Positions 1 to 7,228 of a DNA stretch of 12,264 nucleotides are shown here, piece after piece (within the stretch, counting starts at the first letter, position 1; each line of letters opens with the position of its first letter). This DNA is from Chloroflexota bacterium (GTDB taxonomy: Bacteria; Chloroflexota; Dehalococcoidia; Plut-88900), in assembly GCA_022572865.1 (NCBI GenBank), contig JACZVB010000010.1, positions 1 to 12,264 of the forward strand, written 5' to 3'. The position numbers and the translations under genes were made by a program. The notes below the pieces were generated by a model. The model did not search any database. It was not told where the DNA came from and worked only from the letters and a program-made list of their open reading frames with translations.

Positions 1-951
1 AAGCCTGTTCGATCCAATGCGCTCTACGCACTCTCTCACCGTAGGTTCGGCGTTCTTGAAGGGGTATTCCCAGATGCCTCCCAGTTGAATGGGGAATAGA
101 AGCTGCATATGGCAGTTGGGGGACTCGAACACCTCCCAGACCTCCTCCGGCAACTCTATCCGGTCTCCCTCTAAGAAAGTCAGCCACTGAAGCCCGTGGG
201 TGATGACCACTTTGGTGTCTGGATATCGTTCAATCCACCTTCCCAGCGTCCGGTGCTCTTCCAGGTAGCTATCGCGGTTGGAGAGGTTGGAACGAGCACT
301 GCGCCTCGCCTGTAAAGTGAAATAAACCGGTAGCCCCAGGCCCGAAACCGCCTCCCAGAAGGGCCGCATGGGTCCGTCTTCCCAGCTCTCCGAATATCCT
401 CCATCCCAGTAATATCGAGAGGGGAATTGGTAACCACAGACACCCCCTGCGGCCACTTGTCGTTCCACCTCCTGGACAGCCGCCTCTACATCCTTTGGAA
501 TCTCGGCCCCGGGCAAGCTGACCAATCGCCTGAGGCGATCCGGGAACTGGACAGTCGCCTGTCTATGGAGTTCGTTTGTCTGGCCGAGGTGGGGCGAGCT
601 ATGTAAGATTGCCATGTCCACGCCAGCATAGTCCATCTCAGCTATCAGGACTTCCGGAGGCATCTCCAGATTATGTAGCATGGGTGGCAGGTACTGCTTT
701 GTGTAGGTCTCTCCGTCGTGGGTCCAAACGAGCCGGCCATTATCCCTCCCCCAGATAACTTTGTGGAACTCTCCCGTCTCCGGGTCTATGAGGACGCTGT
801 TCTCAGCCCTGGCCCGGTCCTTGACCCTCCAGACGGGCTGATGGTGTCCACCCAGCTCCCGCTGCACTGCCCGCATCTTCTCTGCGAGGGCGCTGTACCC
901 CGCTTGGGCATCGAGGGGAGGAAAAATATAAGCATGGCCATCGATTAACAT
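1..951 (-). CDS. Amidohydro_2-family TIM-barrel protein, partial (C-terminus off the left edge)
   Basis: The frame is open for 317 codons from an ATG at 949-951 to the window edge, so the C-terminus is missing. An AGGAGACC ribosome-binding site (957-964) sits about 7 nt upstream of the ATG. The fold suggests Amidohydro_2 (PF04909), whose members are metal-dependent hydrolases or decarboxylases. Evidence: an N-terminal IDGHAY segment (residues 3-8), a central QFPSRYYW stretch, and PDTKVVITHGLQW (245-256), where H252 fits the conserved strand-6 histidine. Two usual ligands look absent: the second His of HxH is Tyr8, and the strand-5 histidine site reads LPVYFTLQ (207-214). The final aspartate would lie beyond the edge. 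The gene follows the YtcJ-like gene after 241 bp and may have its own expression signals. The family call is fairly secure; substrate and even hydrolytic activity are unknown. Confidence 0.8.
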   Translation of the reverse strand, partial: MLIDGHAYIFPPLDAQAGYSALAEKMRAVQRELGGHHQPVWRVKDRARAENSVLIDPETGEFHKVIWGRDNGRLVWTHDGETYTKQYLPPMLHNLEMPPEVLIAEMDYAGVDMAILHSSPHLGQTNELHRQATVQFPDRLRRLVSLPGAEIPKDVEAAVQEVERQVAAGGVCGYQFPSRYYWDGGYSESWEDGPMRPFWEAVSGLGLPVYFTLQARRSARSNLSNRDSYLEEHRTLGRWIERYPDTKVVITHGLQWLTFLEGDRIELPEEVWEVFESPNCHMQLLFPIQLGGIWEYPFKNAEPTVRECVERIGSNRL

Positions 952-995
952 ACTAAGGTCTCCTGAATCAGTAGTCATTCCTCCGAAAACAACCC

Positions 996-1030
996 GCTCA
1001 TCCTGTCCGATGAGCAAAGCATCATCGGAC
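996..1030. promoter_or_regulatory. Two overlapping, mutually exclusive hairpins
   Basis: Arms 996-1002 and 1009-1015 (GCTCATC/GATGAGC) pair perfectly around a 6-nt loop. Arms 1005-1013 and 1022-1030 (GTCCGATGA/TCATCGGAC) pair perfectly over 9 bp around an 8-nt loop. The two structures share bases 1009-1013, so only one can form at a time. On the minus strand they lie downstream of the YtcJ-like stop and upstream of the Amidohydro_2 start. There they could act as a terminator or leader structure, but no U-run follows. They may equally be part of a repeat element. Confidence 0.4.
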
Positions 1031-1066
1031 TTCTGATAGCCCCGACAGTTCGGAGCGCATCGGAGA

Positions 1067-1108
1067 GCTCGTCAAAGCATGTCCTGAGCGTAGCCGAAGG
1101 GCACGAGC
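1067..1108. repeat. Short palindromic intergenic repeat (CTGAGCG-GCCGAAG class)
   Basis: The core CTGAGCGTAGCCGAAG is a variant of the widespread bacterial repeat whose other orientation reads CTTCGACAAGCTCAG. An inner stem pairs GTCCT (1081-1085) with AGGGC (1098-1102) using one G-U pair. An outer stem pairs GCTCGT (1067-1072) with ACGAGC (1103-1108). A related element occurs at 5460-5490. No coding function is expected. Confidence 0.6.
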
Positions 1109-1192
1109 GGCATTAGATTTTCATCCTTCACGGCGACAGTGACATTCAGCATGAAAGATTCCTGAGTAAAAGTGAGGCCCTCGTTCCTCGGG

Positions 1193-2821
1193 TTATTTTG
1201 CCCCGTACACGATCTCCCCATCGATAACCGTCATCTCCACCGATAGATTGCGAATCTCCTCGCCAGGAGTGTTGAGCAGGTCGCCGCCGATGAGGGTGAA
1301 GTCCGCCGCCTTTCCCACCTCGATGGAACCCTTCTCTCCCTCCTTGAAGACGCTGTAGGCGGCATTGATGGTGTAGCCCCGGATGGCCTCTTCGACGGTG
1401 ATACGCTCGTCCTTGCCGCAGTCCTGGCCCTCCATGGTGACCCTGGATACGGCCGCCGATATGTTGTCCAGGGGCCTGAAGGACACCACCGGCGAGTCGG
1501 TGCTGAGGACGATGGGTATACCCAGGTCCAGCTCCGATCTCAGGGGTATCAGCTTCTTGGCACGCTCTTCCCCAAGGTTCGCCAGGAAACCATCGCCGTT
1601 GTAGTAGAGGTAGCTGGGCTGGGATATGGCGAGGAGTCCCAGCTTAGCCATGCGCTCCAGGTGCTTTATCGGGTAGCCGCAGTGCTCGATCCTGTGGCGA
1701 TGGTCCTCCCTGGGGTGCTCCTTCAGTATCTCCTCCCATGAGCTGACGACCATCTCCATGGCCGCGTCCCCCTGGGAGTGGGTGCCGGTGTGAAGCCCCG
1801 CGGTGTGGGACTCCAGGAGCAGGTCCCGGAGCTCGTCTCGGTCCCAGTAGGTGTAGCCGTAGGTGTCGGGCGGGTTCACGTAGGGATTTTGAAATGCGGC
1901 GGTGCAGCCTATCAGCGAGCCGTCGGCATAGCATTTGATGGTGCCTGCGGACAGCCGGCTGTCGCCCATGAAACCCATGACCCCCAGGGCCTTGACGTCC
2001 TTCAGGTGGTTGGACAGGTACATGCAGTGGACCTTTACCCCGAGCACTCCGCGGTTCCTCGCCTCCACATATGCAGGCATCTCCCTTGCGGTGACCTGGG
2101 CGTCGACTATCGAGGTCAGCCCTTCCTTGTGGTACATTTTGCACACCCGCTCGATGGCCTGGACCAGGTCCTCGACGGGGGTGTCCTGGCCCGGGTCAGG
2201 GCCGTGGTTGCCCACGTCCACCGCACCTTTGATCACGACCCGCTGGGCCGAGTCCAGCAGCATGCCGGTGATCCGCCCCTTCCCGTCGCGTACGAACCTG
2301 CCCCCCTTCGGGTCCTGGACGGTGTCGGTGATTCCCGCCTGCTCCAGGGCCAACGAGTTGACCAGGGCGAAGTGGCCAGAGGTGTGGACGATGACCACGG
2401 GGTGTTTGCGGCTCATGTCGTCGATGTCCCATCGGGTGGGCATCTGACCTCCGGGGTATTTGGCGTAGTCCATGCCCCAGCCCCTTATCCACTCTCCCTC
2501 GGGAGTATCCTCGGCGGCGTTGGCTACAGTAGAGGCCAGCTCGCCTACGGAGCCTATCTTGGGGTAGCCCGCCTGCATATTGTCCATGGTGGTGCCTACG
2601 TGCACCATGTGGTTGTGGGCGTCCATGAGGCCTGGCAAGAGGGTCTTGCCCTGGAGATCGATTATCCGGGTATCGGGGGGCAGCGACTTCCTTATCTCAT
2701 CGGCGTGTCCCACCCGCCTGATCCGGCCCTCCTCCGCATAGACGCCGCTGACGATGGTGCTCTTTGCATCGGACGTGAAGATCTTGCCGCCGAGGAAGGC
2801 GAGTCTGGTTTGGGAAGCCAT
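1193..2821 (-). CDS. YtcJ-like metal-dependent amidohydrolase (Amidohydro_3)
   Basis: The product is 542 aa, a cytoplasmic hydrolase of C-N (amide/formamide-type) bonds by family. Metal-site motifs appear in order: PGLMDAHNH with H69 and H71, HTSGH at 146-150, GTIKCYADGS with K296 at the position of the usual bridging lysine, HTGTHSQGD with H348, HRIEHC with H380, and STDSP with D442. The complete set argues for an active enzyme. The frame extends upstream to 2899, but the start at 2819-2821 is chosen. It has a perfect AGGAGGT 4 nt upstream, begins the family-typical N-terminal beta-sandwich, and avoids overlapping the amidase, whose stop lies 47 bp upstream. It is probably co-transcribed with the amidase. 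YtcJ-like enzymes include N-substituted formamide deformylases; the substrate here is unknown. Confidence 0.9.
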   Translation of the reverse strand: MASQTRLAFLGGKIFTSDAKSTIVSGVYAEEGRIRRVGHADEIRKSLPPDTRIIDLQGKTLLPGLMDAHNHMVHVGTTMDNMQAGYPKIGSVGELASTVANAAEDTPEGEWIRGWGMDYAKYPGGQMPTRWDIDDMSRKHPVVIVHTSGHFALVNSLALEQAGITDTVQDPKGGRFVRDGKGRITGMLLDSAQRVVIKGAVDVGNHGPDPGQDTPVEDLVQAIERVCKMYHKEGLTSIVDAQVTAREMPAYVEARNRGVLGVKVHCMYLSNHLKDVKALGVMGFMGDSRLSAGTIKCYADGSLIGCTAAFQNPYVNPPDTYGYTYWDRDELRDLLLESHTAGLHTGTHSQGDAAMEMVVSSWEEILKEHPREDHRHRIEHCGYPIKHLERMAKLGLLAISQPSYLYYNGDGFLANLGEERAKKLIPLRSELDLGIPIVLSTDSPVVSFRPLDNISAAVSRVTMEGQDCGKDERITVEEAIRGYTINAAYSVFKEGEKGSIEVGKAADFTLIGGDLLNTPGEEIRNLSVEMTVIDGEIVYGAK

Positions 2822-2825
2822 TGTT

Positions 2826-2832
2826 ACCTCCT
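2826..2832 (-). promoter_or_regulatory. Ribosome-binding site for the YtcJ-like gene
   Basis: AGGAGGT on the minus strand, 4 nt before the ATG at 2819-2821. It decides this start over the longer frame beginning at 2899. Confidence 0.75.
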
Positions 2833-2868
2833 GTGCTCTTCGATACTCTGTTTGATAGGTCTTGCCCA

Positions 2869-4293
2869 TCAGGAGACCTGAGGGCGCTGGTCGGCCCACG
2901 GATAGACCTTTTCGTAGGCCGCCGAGGCCCTGAGCACCGTGGCCTCAGCCCCTGCCCTGCCGATGACGTGTAATCCCACGGGCATCCCATCCGACGAGAA
3001 TCCGCAGGGAATGTTGGCCGCGGGCTGACCGCTCATGTTGATGGGAAAGGTGTAATACAGGTAACCCAGATGGGGTGGCACCCGTTTGCCGTCTATCTTC
3101 TGCGGTGGCTTGCCTACTGGAAAGGCGACGGTGGGCATGGTAGGGCTCATGAGCAGGTCGTATCTCTCCAGGAACTCGGTGAACCTTCGCTGCACCAGGA
3201 GCACGGTATGCAGGGCCTGGGCGTAGTCGGCTGAGGTGGCATGCCTGCCCTGCTCCAGGCTGTACCTTCCGTAGGAGGTCAGCTCTCCGGCATGCTCGTT
3301 CAGAAGATATCCGTAGCTGCTGTAGGCCGCGCTGCTGAAGATGGTCCAGAAGGCCCTGAACGGGTTCTCCAGTCCTACCTCCACCTCCTCTACCGAACAG
3401 CCCAGCTCCTCGAAGCGGCGGGCCGCTCTGGTGGTTATCTCCAGCACCTCCGGGTCCACCGCCGCATACCCGAAATCGGGGCTCCAGCCTACCCGCAGCC
3501 CCTTGACCCCGTCATCCAGTCCCGAGACGAAATCGGGCACCGGGCCCTTCAGTGACATCGGGTCCCGGGGATCGTGGCCCGAGAGCACCTGGAGCATGAT
3601 CGCTGAGTCGCGAACTGTACGGGATAGGGGCCCCGACTGGGAGAACATGTTGGCGGGTGGAGCGCCCCTGCCGACGCTTCCGTACCTGGGCACCCTCCAC
3701 TGGGTCGGCTTGATGCCGTAGACCCCACAAAAGCTGGCTGGAATTCGTATGGAGCCGCCGCCGTCGCTGCCCGTGGCCAGGGAGCAGAGTCCCGAGACCA
3801 GTGACGCCCCTGCGCCTCCGCTGGACCCGCCGCTGGTGCGCTCCAGGTTCCACGGGTTTCGACACGGATCGCCCAGCCGGTTCTCCGTCGTGCCCGACTG
3901 GCCGAACTCGGGGGTGTTGGTCTTTCCCAGGATGATGGCCCCGGCATTTCTGACCCGCTCCACCACCACCGAGTCTTCATCGGGGACGTGGTCACGGAAA
4001 ACGTAGCACCCCATGGTGCTTCTGATGCCCTTGGAAAACTCCAGGTCCTTTATGGACACGGGAACGCCGTGCAGGGGGCCCAGGTCCTCACCGCGGGAGA
4101 CCGCCTCCTCGGCCCTCACCGCAGCGGCCCTGGCCTCCTCCGCCGAGACCGTCAGGTAGGAGTGGAGCTTCGGGTCCAGGTCCTCTATCCGCTTGAGAAA
4201 GAGGTCAACCAGCTCTCGGGGCGAAACCTCCTTCGAGGCGACCATCTCCCGAATCCGCCATGCCGGGGCAAAGGCCAGGTCATCACTGTTCAT
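2869..4293 (-). CDS. Amidase (amidase signature family)
   Basis: The product is 474 aa, the usual length for amidase-signature enzymes (PF01425), which hydrolyse amides to acid and amine or ammonia through a Ser-cisSer-Lys triad. The triad is visible: K82 in PVSIKDL, S157 in SGGSSGG, and the nucleophile S181 in GGGSIRIPA. The spacings (99 and 24 residues) match those in fatty acid amide hydrolase. Residue 178 is Gly where Thr is common before GGS, a mild deviation. The C-terminal segment IPCGFSSDGMPVGLHVIG (near 430-447) is typical of the family. The ATG at 4291-4293 has a GGAG site 7 nt upstream. It could be annotated GatA-like, but there are no GatB or GatC neighbours and the context is catabolic, so a stand-alone amidase is more likely. 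Confidence 0.92.
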   Translation of the reverse strand: MNSDDLAFAPAWRIREMVASKEVSPRELVDLFLKRIEDLDPKLHSYLTVSAEEARAAAVRAEEAVSRGEDLGPLHGVPVSIKDLEFSKGIRSTMGCYVFRDHVPDEDSVVVERVRNAGAIILGKTNTPEFGQSGTTENRLGDPCRNPWNLERTSGGSSGGAGASLVSGLCSLATGSDGGGSIRIPASFCGVYGIKPTQWRVPRYGSVGRGAPPANMFSQSGPLSRTVRDSAIMLQVLSGHDPRDPMSLKGPVPDFVSGLDDGVKGLRVGWSPDFGYAAVDPEVLEITTRAARRFEELGCSVEEVEVGLENPFRAFWTIFSSAAYSSYGYLLNEHAGELTSYGRYSLEQGRHATSADYAQALHTVLLVQRRFTEFLERYDLLMSPTMPTVAFPVGKPPQKIDGKRVPPHLGYLYYTFPINMSGQPAANIPCGFSSDGMPVGLHVIGRAGAEATVLRASAAYEKVYPWADQRPQVS

Positions 4294-4404
4294 TCTGTTT
4301 CTCCGTGCTTTTTCTAGTAGGAATAGTCGATGAAATAATGCACCACAATACTATCACGGGCTGCTCGCAGGGTCTGGTGACAGCGACACCTTGAGGTCTC
4401 CGTT

Positions 4405-5388
4405 CTAAGGGGCAAGGGCCCGAATCACCGCTATGATCTGCTCTTTGGCCCCCTGGCCCGAATATCGGGGCGCTATTATAGGAAGGGTGGCCCCCGCCCT
4501 CCGATACTCTTCTATCCTCTGTTTGCACTCCTCCGGCGTTCCTATGGCGGCGATGGCGTTCACCATCTGGTCGGGCGCCATTCGGGCCAGGTCCTTCCCC
4601 CTGCGGCCCTCGAGGTACGCCTGGCGAATCGCCGATGCCTCTTCCGCGAAACCCTGCTCCGCCAGGGCACGGTTGTACCTGGGAAAGAAGCCGGCGTAGA
4701 AGGCCAGCGAGGAGCGGATGCCCTCGATGTCGGCCGGGCCGTCCAGGGACACGCTGGTGGTTATCAGGTTGGCTATCTCCACCTCTTCGGGCCGGCGGCC
4801 CGCGGCCCTGGCGCCCTGGGCCACGATTTCGGCCGCCTTTCGGGTGCCGCCCGGAGTCGTCCAGGTCAGCATTGCGCCCTGGGAGACCTCCCCGCAAATC
4901 TGGAGCATCTTTGGAAACACCGCGGCCAGGTAGATGGGCATCTCCCGGCGAAAGGGACGGAACCACATATCGAAGCGCTTGATATCGAAGATTTCGCCCC
5001 GGTAAGCAGTTTCTCCTTGCCTGAGCAGGGAGCGAACGATCTCCACCGTTTCCCGCAATCGCTGCACGGGCCTCGAATAAGGGAGGCCGTGCTCCCCTTC
5101 TACCTGGACCCTGTGGCTGGACCCCAGGCCCAGGATGAACCTTCCCTGGGAAAAGTGGTCTACGCAGGCCGCTGCCATGGCGATGGTGGGAGCGCTCCGG
5201 ACGAATACGCTGACTATGCTGGTCCCCAATCTGATCCGCTCGGTGGCCAGGGCGCAGGCGGTAAGGGTGGTGAACTGATCGCCCCCGTGGCCCTCGGAGA
5301 GCCAGAAGGAGTCGTAACCCAGCTCATCGGCCAGCCGGGCGCACTCCACCACCTCCGGGGGCGTCAGGCCCTGGCCGCTGAGGCCCAA
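4405..5388 (-). CDS. Luciferase-like (LLM) flavin/F420-dependent oxidoreductase with damaged 5' end
   Basis: The open frame encodes 327 aa of the bacterial luciferase-like TIM barrel (PF00296), closest in style to F420-dependent Mer-like reductases/monooxygenases. Motifs: ERIRLGTSIV (50-59), SQGRFILGLGSSHR (80-93), and PIYLAAVFPKMLQICGEVSQ (151-170), the typical cofactor-barrel strand and helix. The natural start seems to be ATG 5578-5580, which has a good AAGGAG site. Between that ATG and this body lie 102 inserted bases with an in-frame TGA at 5479-5481. The only plausible start after the stop is TTG at 5386-5388, which lacks a close ribosome-binding site and omits about five residues of the first barrel strand. 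The body is free of stops, so decay is recent, translation restarts, or the junction is an assembly error. It lies between the ATZ/TRZ-type amidohydrolase and the amidase (111 bp gap). Confidence 0.78.
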   Translation of the reverse strand: MGLSGQGLTPPEVVECARLADELGYDSFWLSEGHGGDQFTTLTACALATERIRLGTSIVSVFVRSAPTIAMAAACVDHFSQGRFILGLGSSHRVQVEGEHGLPYSRPVQRLRETVEIVRSLLRQGETAYRGEIFDIKRFDMWFRPFRREMPIYLAAVFPKMLQICGEVSQGAMLTWTTPGGTRKAAEIVAQGARAAGRRPEEVEIANLITTSVSLDGPADIEGIRSSLAFYAGFFPRYNRALAEQGFAEEASAIRQAYLEGRRGKDLARMAPDQMVNAIAAIGTPEECKQRIEEYRRAGATLPIIAPRYSGQGAKEQIIAVIRALAP

Positions 5389-5400
5389 TCCCAGGCGGGT

Positions 5401-5502
5401 CGCTTTCCTAACTCCAGTCGATTCGATGTTGTGACCAATCTTTCTCGTGTTGAATTTTCCGCTCGCACTTCGACAAGCTCAGTGTGAACGGATTCTAATA
5501 CT
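5401..5502. other. 102-bp insert between the two LLM 5' copies
   Basis: This AT-richer segment separates the duplicated coding copies and carries a hairpin repeat at 5460-5490. Its length is 34 codons, so it keeps frame, but it contributes a TGA at 5479-5481. It contains no in-frame ATG or GTG that could restart translation. It encodes no recognisable protein. Confidence 0.7.
5460..5490. repeat. Palindromic repeat of the TTCGACAAGCTCAG class
   Basis: Arms 5460-5469 (CGCTCGCACT) and 5481-5490 (AGTGTGAACG) form a 10-bp stem with one mismatch and one G-U pair around TCGACAAGCTC. The core CTTCGACAAGCTCAG is a familiar dispersed hairpin repeat in many environmental bacteria. Read on the minus strand, its CACTGAGC supplies the TGA that stops the LLM frame. 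Confidence 0.7.
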
Positions 5503-5580
5503 GTCTGCCAGGCGGGCGCACTCCACCACCTCCGGGGGTGTCAGGCCCTGGCCGCTGAGGCCCAATCCCAGGCGGGTCAT
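5479..5580 (-). pseudogene. Truncated 5' fragment of an LLM oxidoreductase gene
   Basis: A 33-codon frame starts at ATG 5578-5580 with an AAGGAG site 8 nt upstream, and begins 21 bp after the upstream amidohydrolase stop, as expected for the second gene of an operon. It encodes the first 26 residues of the LLM protein (MTRLGLGLSGQ onward). It then runs seven unrelated codons into the repeat and stops at TGA 5479-5481. It is either the original start of the LLM gene at 4405-5388 cut off by the insertion, or the stump of a second, near-identical LLM gene. Confidence 0.75.
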
Positions 5581-5588
5581 GCCGTCAA

Positions 5589-5594
5589 CTCCTT
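5589..5594 (-). promoter_or_regulatory. Ribosome-binding site of the original LLM start
   Basis: AAGGAG on the minus strand, 8 nt before ATG 5578-5580. It marks the ancestral LLM start, now followed by a premature stop. Confidence 0.65.
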
Positions 5595-5601
5595 CCGATC
5601 T

Positions 5602-7071
5602 CTACGGCAGGTCATCTACGAACTCGAAGGAGGGGGGAGACAGCTCATCGACGCTCCGCTCCTGCTGGTCCCACTGCTGGAATCCCGCCCATATCTTCTC
5701 CGATTCCACCTGGACCTCTCTCATCAGCCGGTCCAGGTCTACCCCCACAACCATGCCGTCTTCCACCACGGTCTTGCCGTCCACGATGACCCGTTCCACG
5801 TCGTCGCCTACGGCGCAGGTGACCAGGGCCCTTATCGGGTCCCTGACTCCCCCGAAGTGGGGCCTCTGGAGGTCGATGATGAGGATGTCGGCCTTGGCGC
5901 CCGGGGCCAGCCTCCCCAGGTCTTCCCTGCCTAGCCCCCTGGCCCCGCCCAGGGTAACGGCGTTGAATACGTCTCTGGATGAGCCGGTGAAGTAGTCCCT
6001 CTCCACTATCTTGCAGACCAGGGAGGCCAGCCTCATCTCGCCGATGATGTCCTGGGGATAGGTGTCGGTGCCCATAGCCATGTTGATGCCGGCGTTCAGA
6101 TATCGCTGGAAGGACTCCAGGGCCATGCCGCGGCGGGCGAATACCAGGGGCGAGTGGGCCACCGTAACCCCCGATTCGGCCAGCAGCTCCAGGTCTCTGC
6201 CCCCGGAGTAAGTGGTGGCGCCGTGGACGCTGGTGAAGAGGCAGTGGCCCAGGATCACGTCGGGCGCAAGGAGCCCGCAGTTCCACAGGTACTCTACGGG
6301 GGTGACGCCGTGGGTCTGGACTATCTGGTTGAATTCTAGGAGGGTCTCGGAGTTGTGGATGCTTATACCCACGCCCAGCTCATCGGCCGTCTTGCGGGTC
6401 TCCTCCAGAAGCCTGGGGGTGGAGGTTGCGGTCTCCACCGGGAAAAGCATCCCCTTGATCCGGCCCTGGTAAGCGCCGTCGTATTCCTTTATGAAGTCCC
6501 TGGCCCGACGGAGATCGGACAGTGAACCCTCTTCGTCCCAGTAGCTCTTCAGCCGGGCGTCGGAATCGTAGTACCAGTGGCCTGCGCCGTATCCGGGGGA
6601 AAGGTAGGCCCTGATGCCGACCTCGCCGCACAGGTGGACAAACTGTTCTATGCCTCCCCGGCCCCCCAACTCACCACCCATCTCCACCATAGTGGTCGAG
6701 CCGCTCTTCAATAGGTTGACCAGGGAGAAGAGGCCCCCGACCTGGGGGCTTTCCAGGTCCAGCATGCTGAACTGGTTGTCCCGTCCCTTTACCGGCAGGT
6801 AGTTGAGAAAGCCGCAGTTCATCAGCTCGGGCCGGCCCGCGTCGGCGATGATCTTCTCCGAGGCCTGGCTGCTGGCGTGGACATGGGTATTGACGAATCC
6901 TGGGCAGACCAGCTTACCCCCGGCGTCGATAGTCTCATCCACGGCCTCGGGGTAGGAGCGCCCGACGTAGACTATCCGGTCGGCTTCGAACACGACCTCC
7001 CCGTCGTGCAGTATCTTGTGCTCGGCGCCGTCGAATCCTACGACGTACCCACCCTTGATCAACGTCTTCAC
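5602..7071 (-). CDS. ATZ/TRZ-type amidohydrolase (aminohydrolase/chlorohydrolase superfamily)
   Basis: The product is 489 aa. Members of this branch (atrazine chlorohydrolase, TrzA, SsnA, cytosine/guanine deaminase relatives) hydrolytically remove amino or chloro groups from heterocycles using one metal ion. The metal site is complete: PGFVNTHVHA with H63 and H65, SIHNSE with H239 and the proton-shuttle E242, LGHCLF with H276, and GTDTYPQD with D336. The N-terminal strands (KTLIKGGYVVGFDG) and the C-terminal VIVDGKTVVEDG form the usual composite beta-sandwich. The GTG at 7069-7071 is chosen because AAGGAGG lies 6 nt upstream; the longer ATG at 7111-7113 has no usable site and adds 14 residues lacking the family's beginning. 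It is first of the minus-strand cluster, and the LLM start follows 21 bp after its stop. The exact substrate is unknown. Confidence 0.9.
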   Translation of the reverse strand: MKTLIKGGYVVGFDGAEHKILHDGEVVFEADRIVYVGRSYPEAVDETIDAGGKLVCPGFVNTHVHASSQASEKIIADAGRPELMNCGFLNYLPVKGRDNQFSMLDLESPQVGGLFSLVNLLKSGSTTMVEMGGELGGRGGIEQFVHLCGEVGIRAYLSPGYGAGHWYYDSDARLKSYWDEEGSLSDLRRARDFIKEYDGAYQGRIKGMLFPVETATSTPRLLEETRKTADELGVGISIHNSETLLEFNQIVQTHGVTPVEYLWNCGLLAPDVILGHCLFTSVHGATTYSGGRDLELLAESGVTVAHSPLVFARRGMALESFQRYLNAGINMAMGTDTYPQDIIGEMRLASLVCKIVERDYFTGSSRDVFNAVTLGGARGLGREDLGRLAPGAKADILIIDLQRPHFGGVRDPIRALVTCAVGDDVERVIVDGKTVVEDGMVVGVDLDRLMREVQVESEKIWAGFQQWDQQERSVDELSPPSFEFVDDLP

Positions 7072-7077
7072 ACCCGG

Positions 7078-7084
7078 CCTCCTT
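7078..7084 (-). promoter_or_regulatory. Ribosome-binding site selecting GTG start
   Basis: AAGGAGG on the minus strand, 6 nt before GTG 7069-7071. This is the best Shine-Dalgarno match in the cluster and the reason for rejecting the ATG at 7111-7113. Confidence 0.75.
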
Positions 7085-7228
7085 CCACCTGATGCTTCAG
7101 CTCTTTCAGCCATCCTCTGGACTGGTCTGCGGCGATTGTTATCGACAGGCCCCTTCCCATCGCCAATGACCGCCGGGTCGAGGGCCTGCTGGCACGTTCC
7201 TCCTCAAAGGGATGAAGCTAACCCATCG

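Larger units (their letters stand above)
5326..5577. repeat. In-frame 75-bp direct duplication of the LLM gene 5' end
   Basis: Bases 5326-5400 and 5503-5577 align without gaps at 71 of 75 positions, offset by 177 bp (59 codons). Both encode the same 25 residues, starting TRLGLGLSGQ. All four differences (5326/5503, 5329/5506, 5335/5512, 5362/5539) are silent third-position changes. The two copies enclose 102 bp of unrelated sequence (5401-5502). Confidence 0.92.

Noticed and set aside
1778..2881. 367-codon plus-strand open frame opposite the YtcJ-like gene
   Set aside because: It is antisense to a gene with a complete set of amidohydrolase metal motifs. Its translation is Val/Gly/His-rich with no recognisable domain, as expected from GC-biased codons read backwards.
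2822..2899. 26-residue N-terminal extension of the YtcJ-like protein
   Set aside because: It overlaps the amidase 3' end by 31 bp and lacks the family N-terminus, whereas ATG 2821 has a perfect AGGAGGT site.
5401..5502. Possibility that the 102-bp insert is an insertion sequence
   Set aside because: It is too short, has no transposase and no terminal inverted repeats at its ends. The 75-bp flanking duplication is far longer than a target-site duplication.
5447..5995. 182-codon plus-strand open frame across the LLM/amidohydrolase junction
   Set aside because: It is antisense to the end of the ATZ/TRZ-type amidohydrolase and crosses the repeat. Its Ser/Pro/Thr-rich translation looks like a shadow frame.
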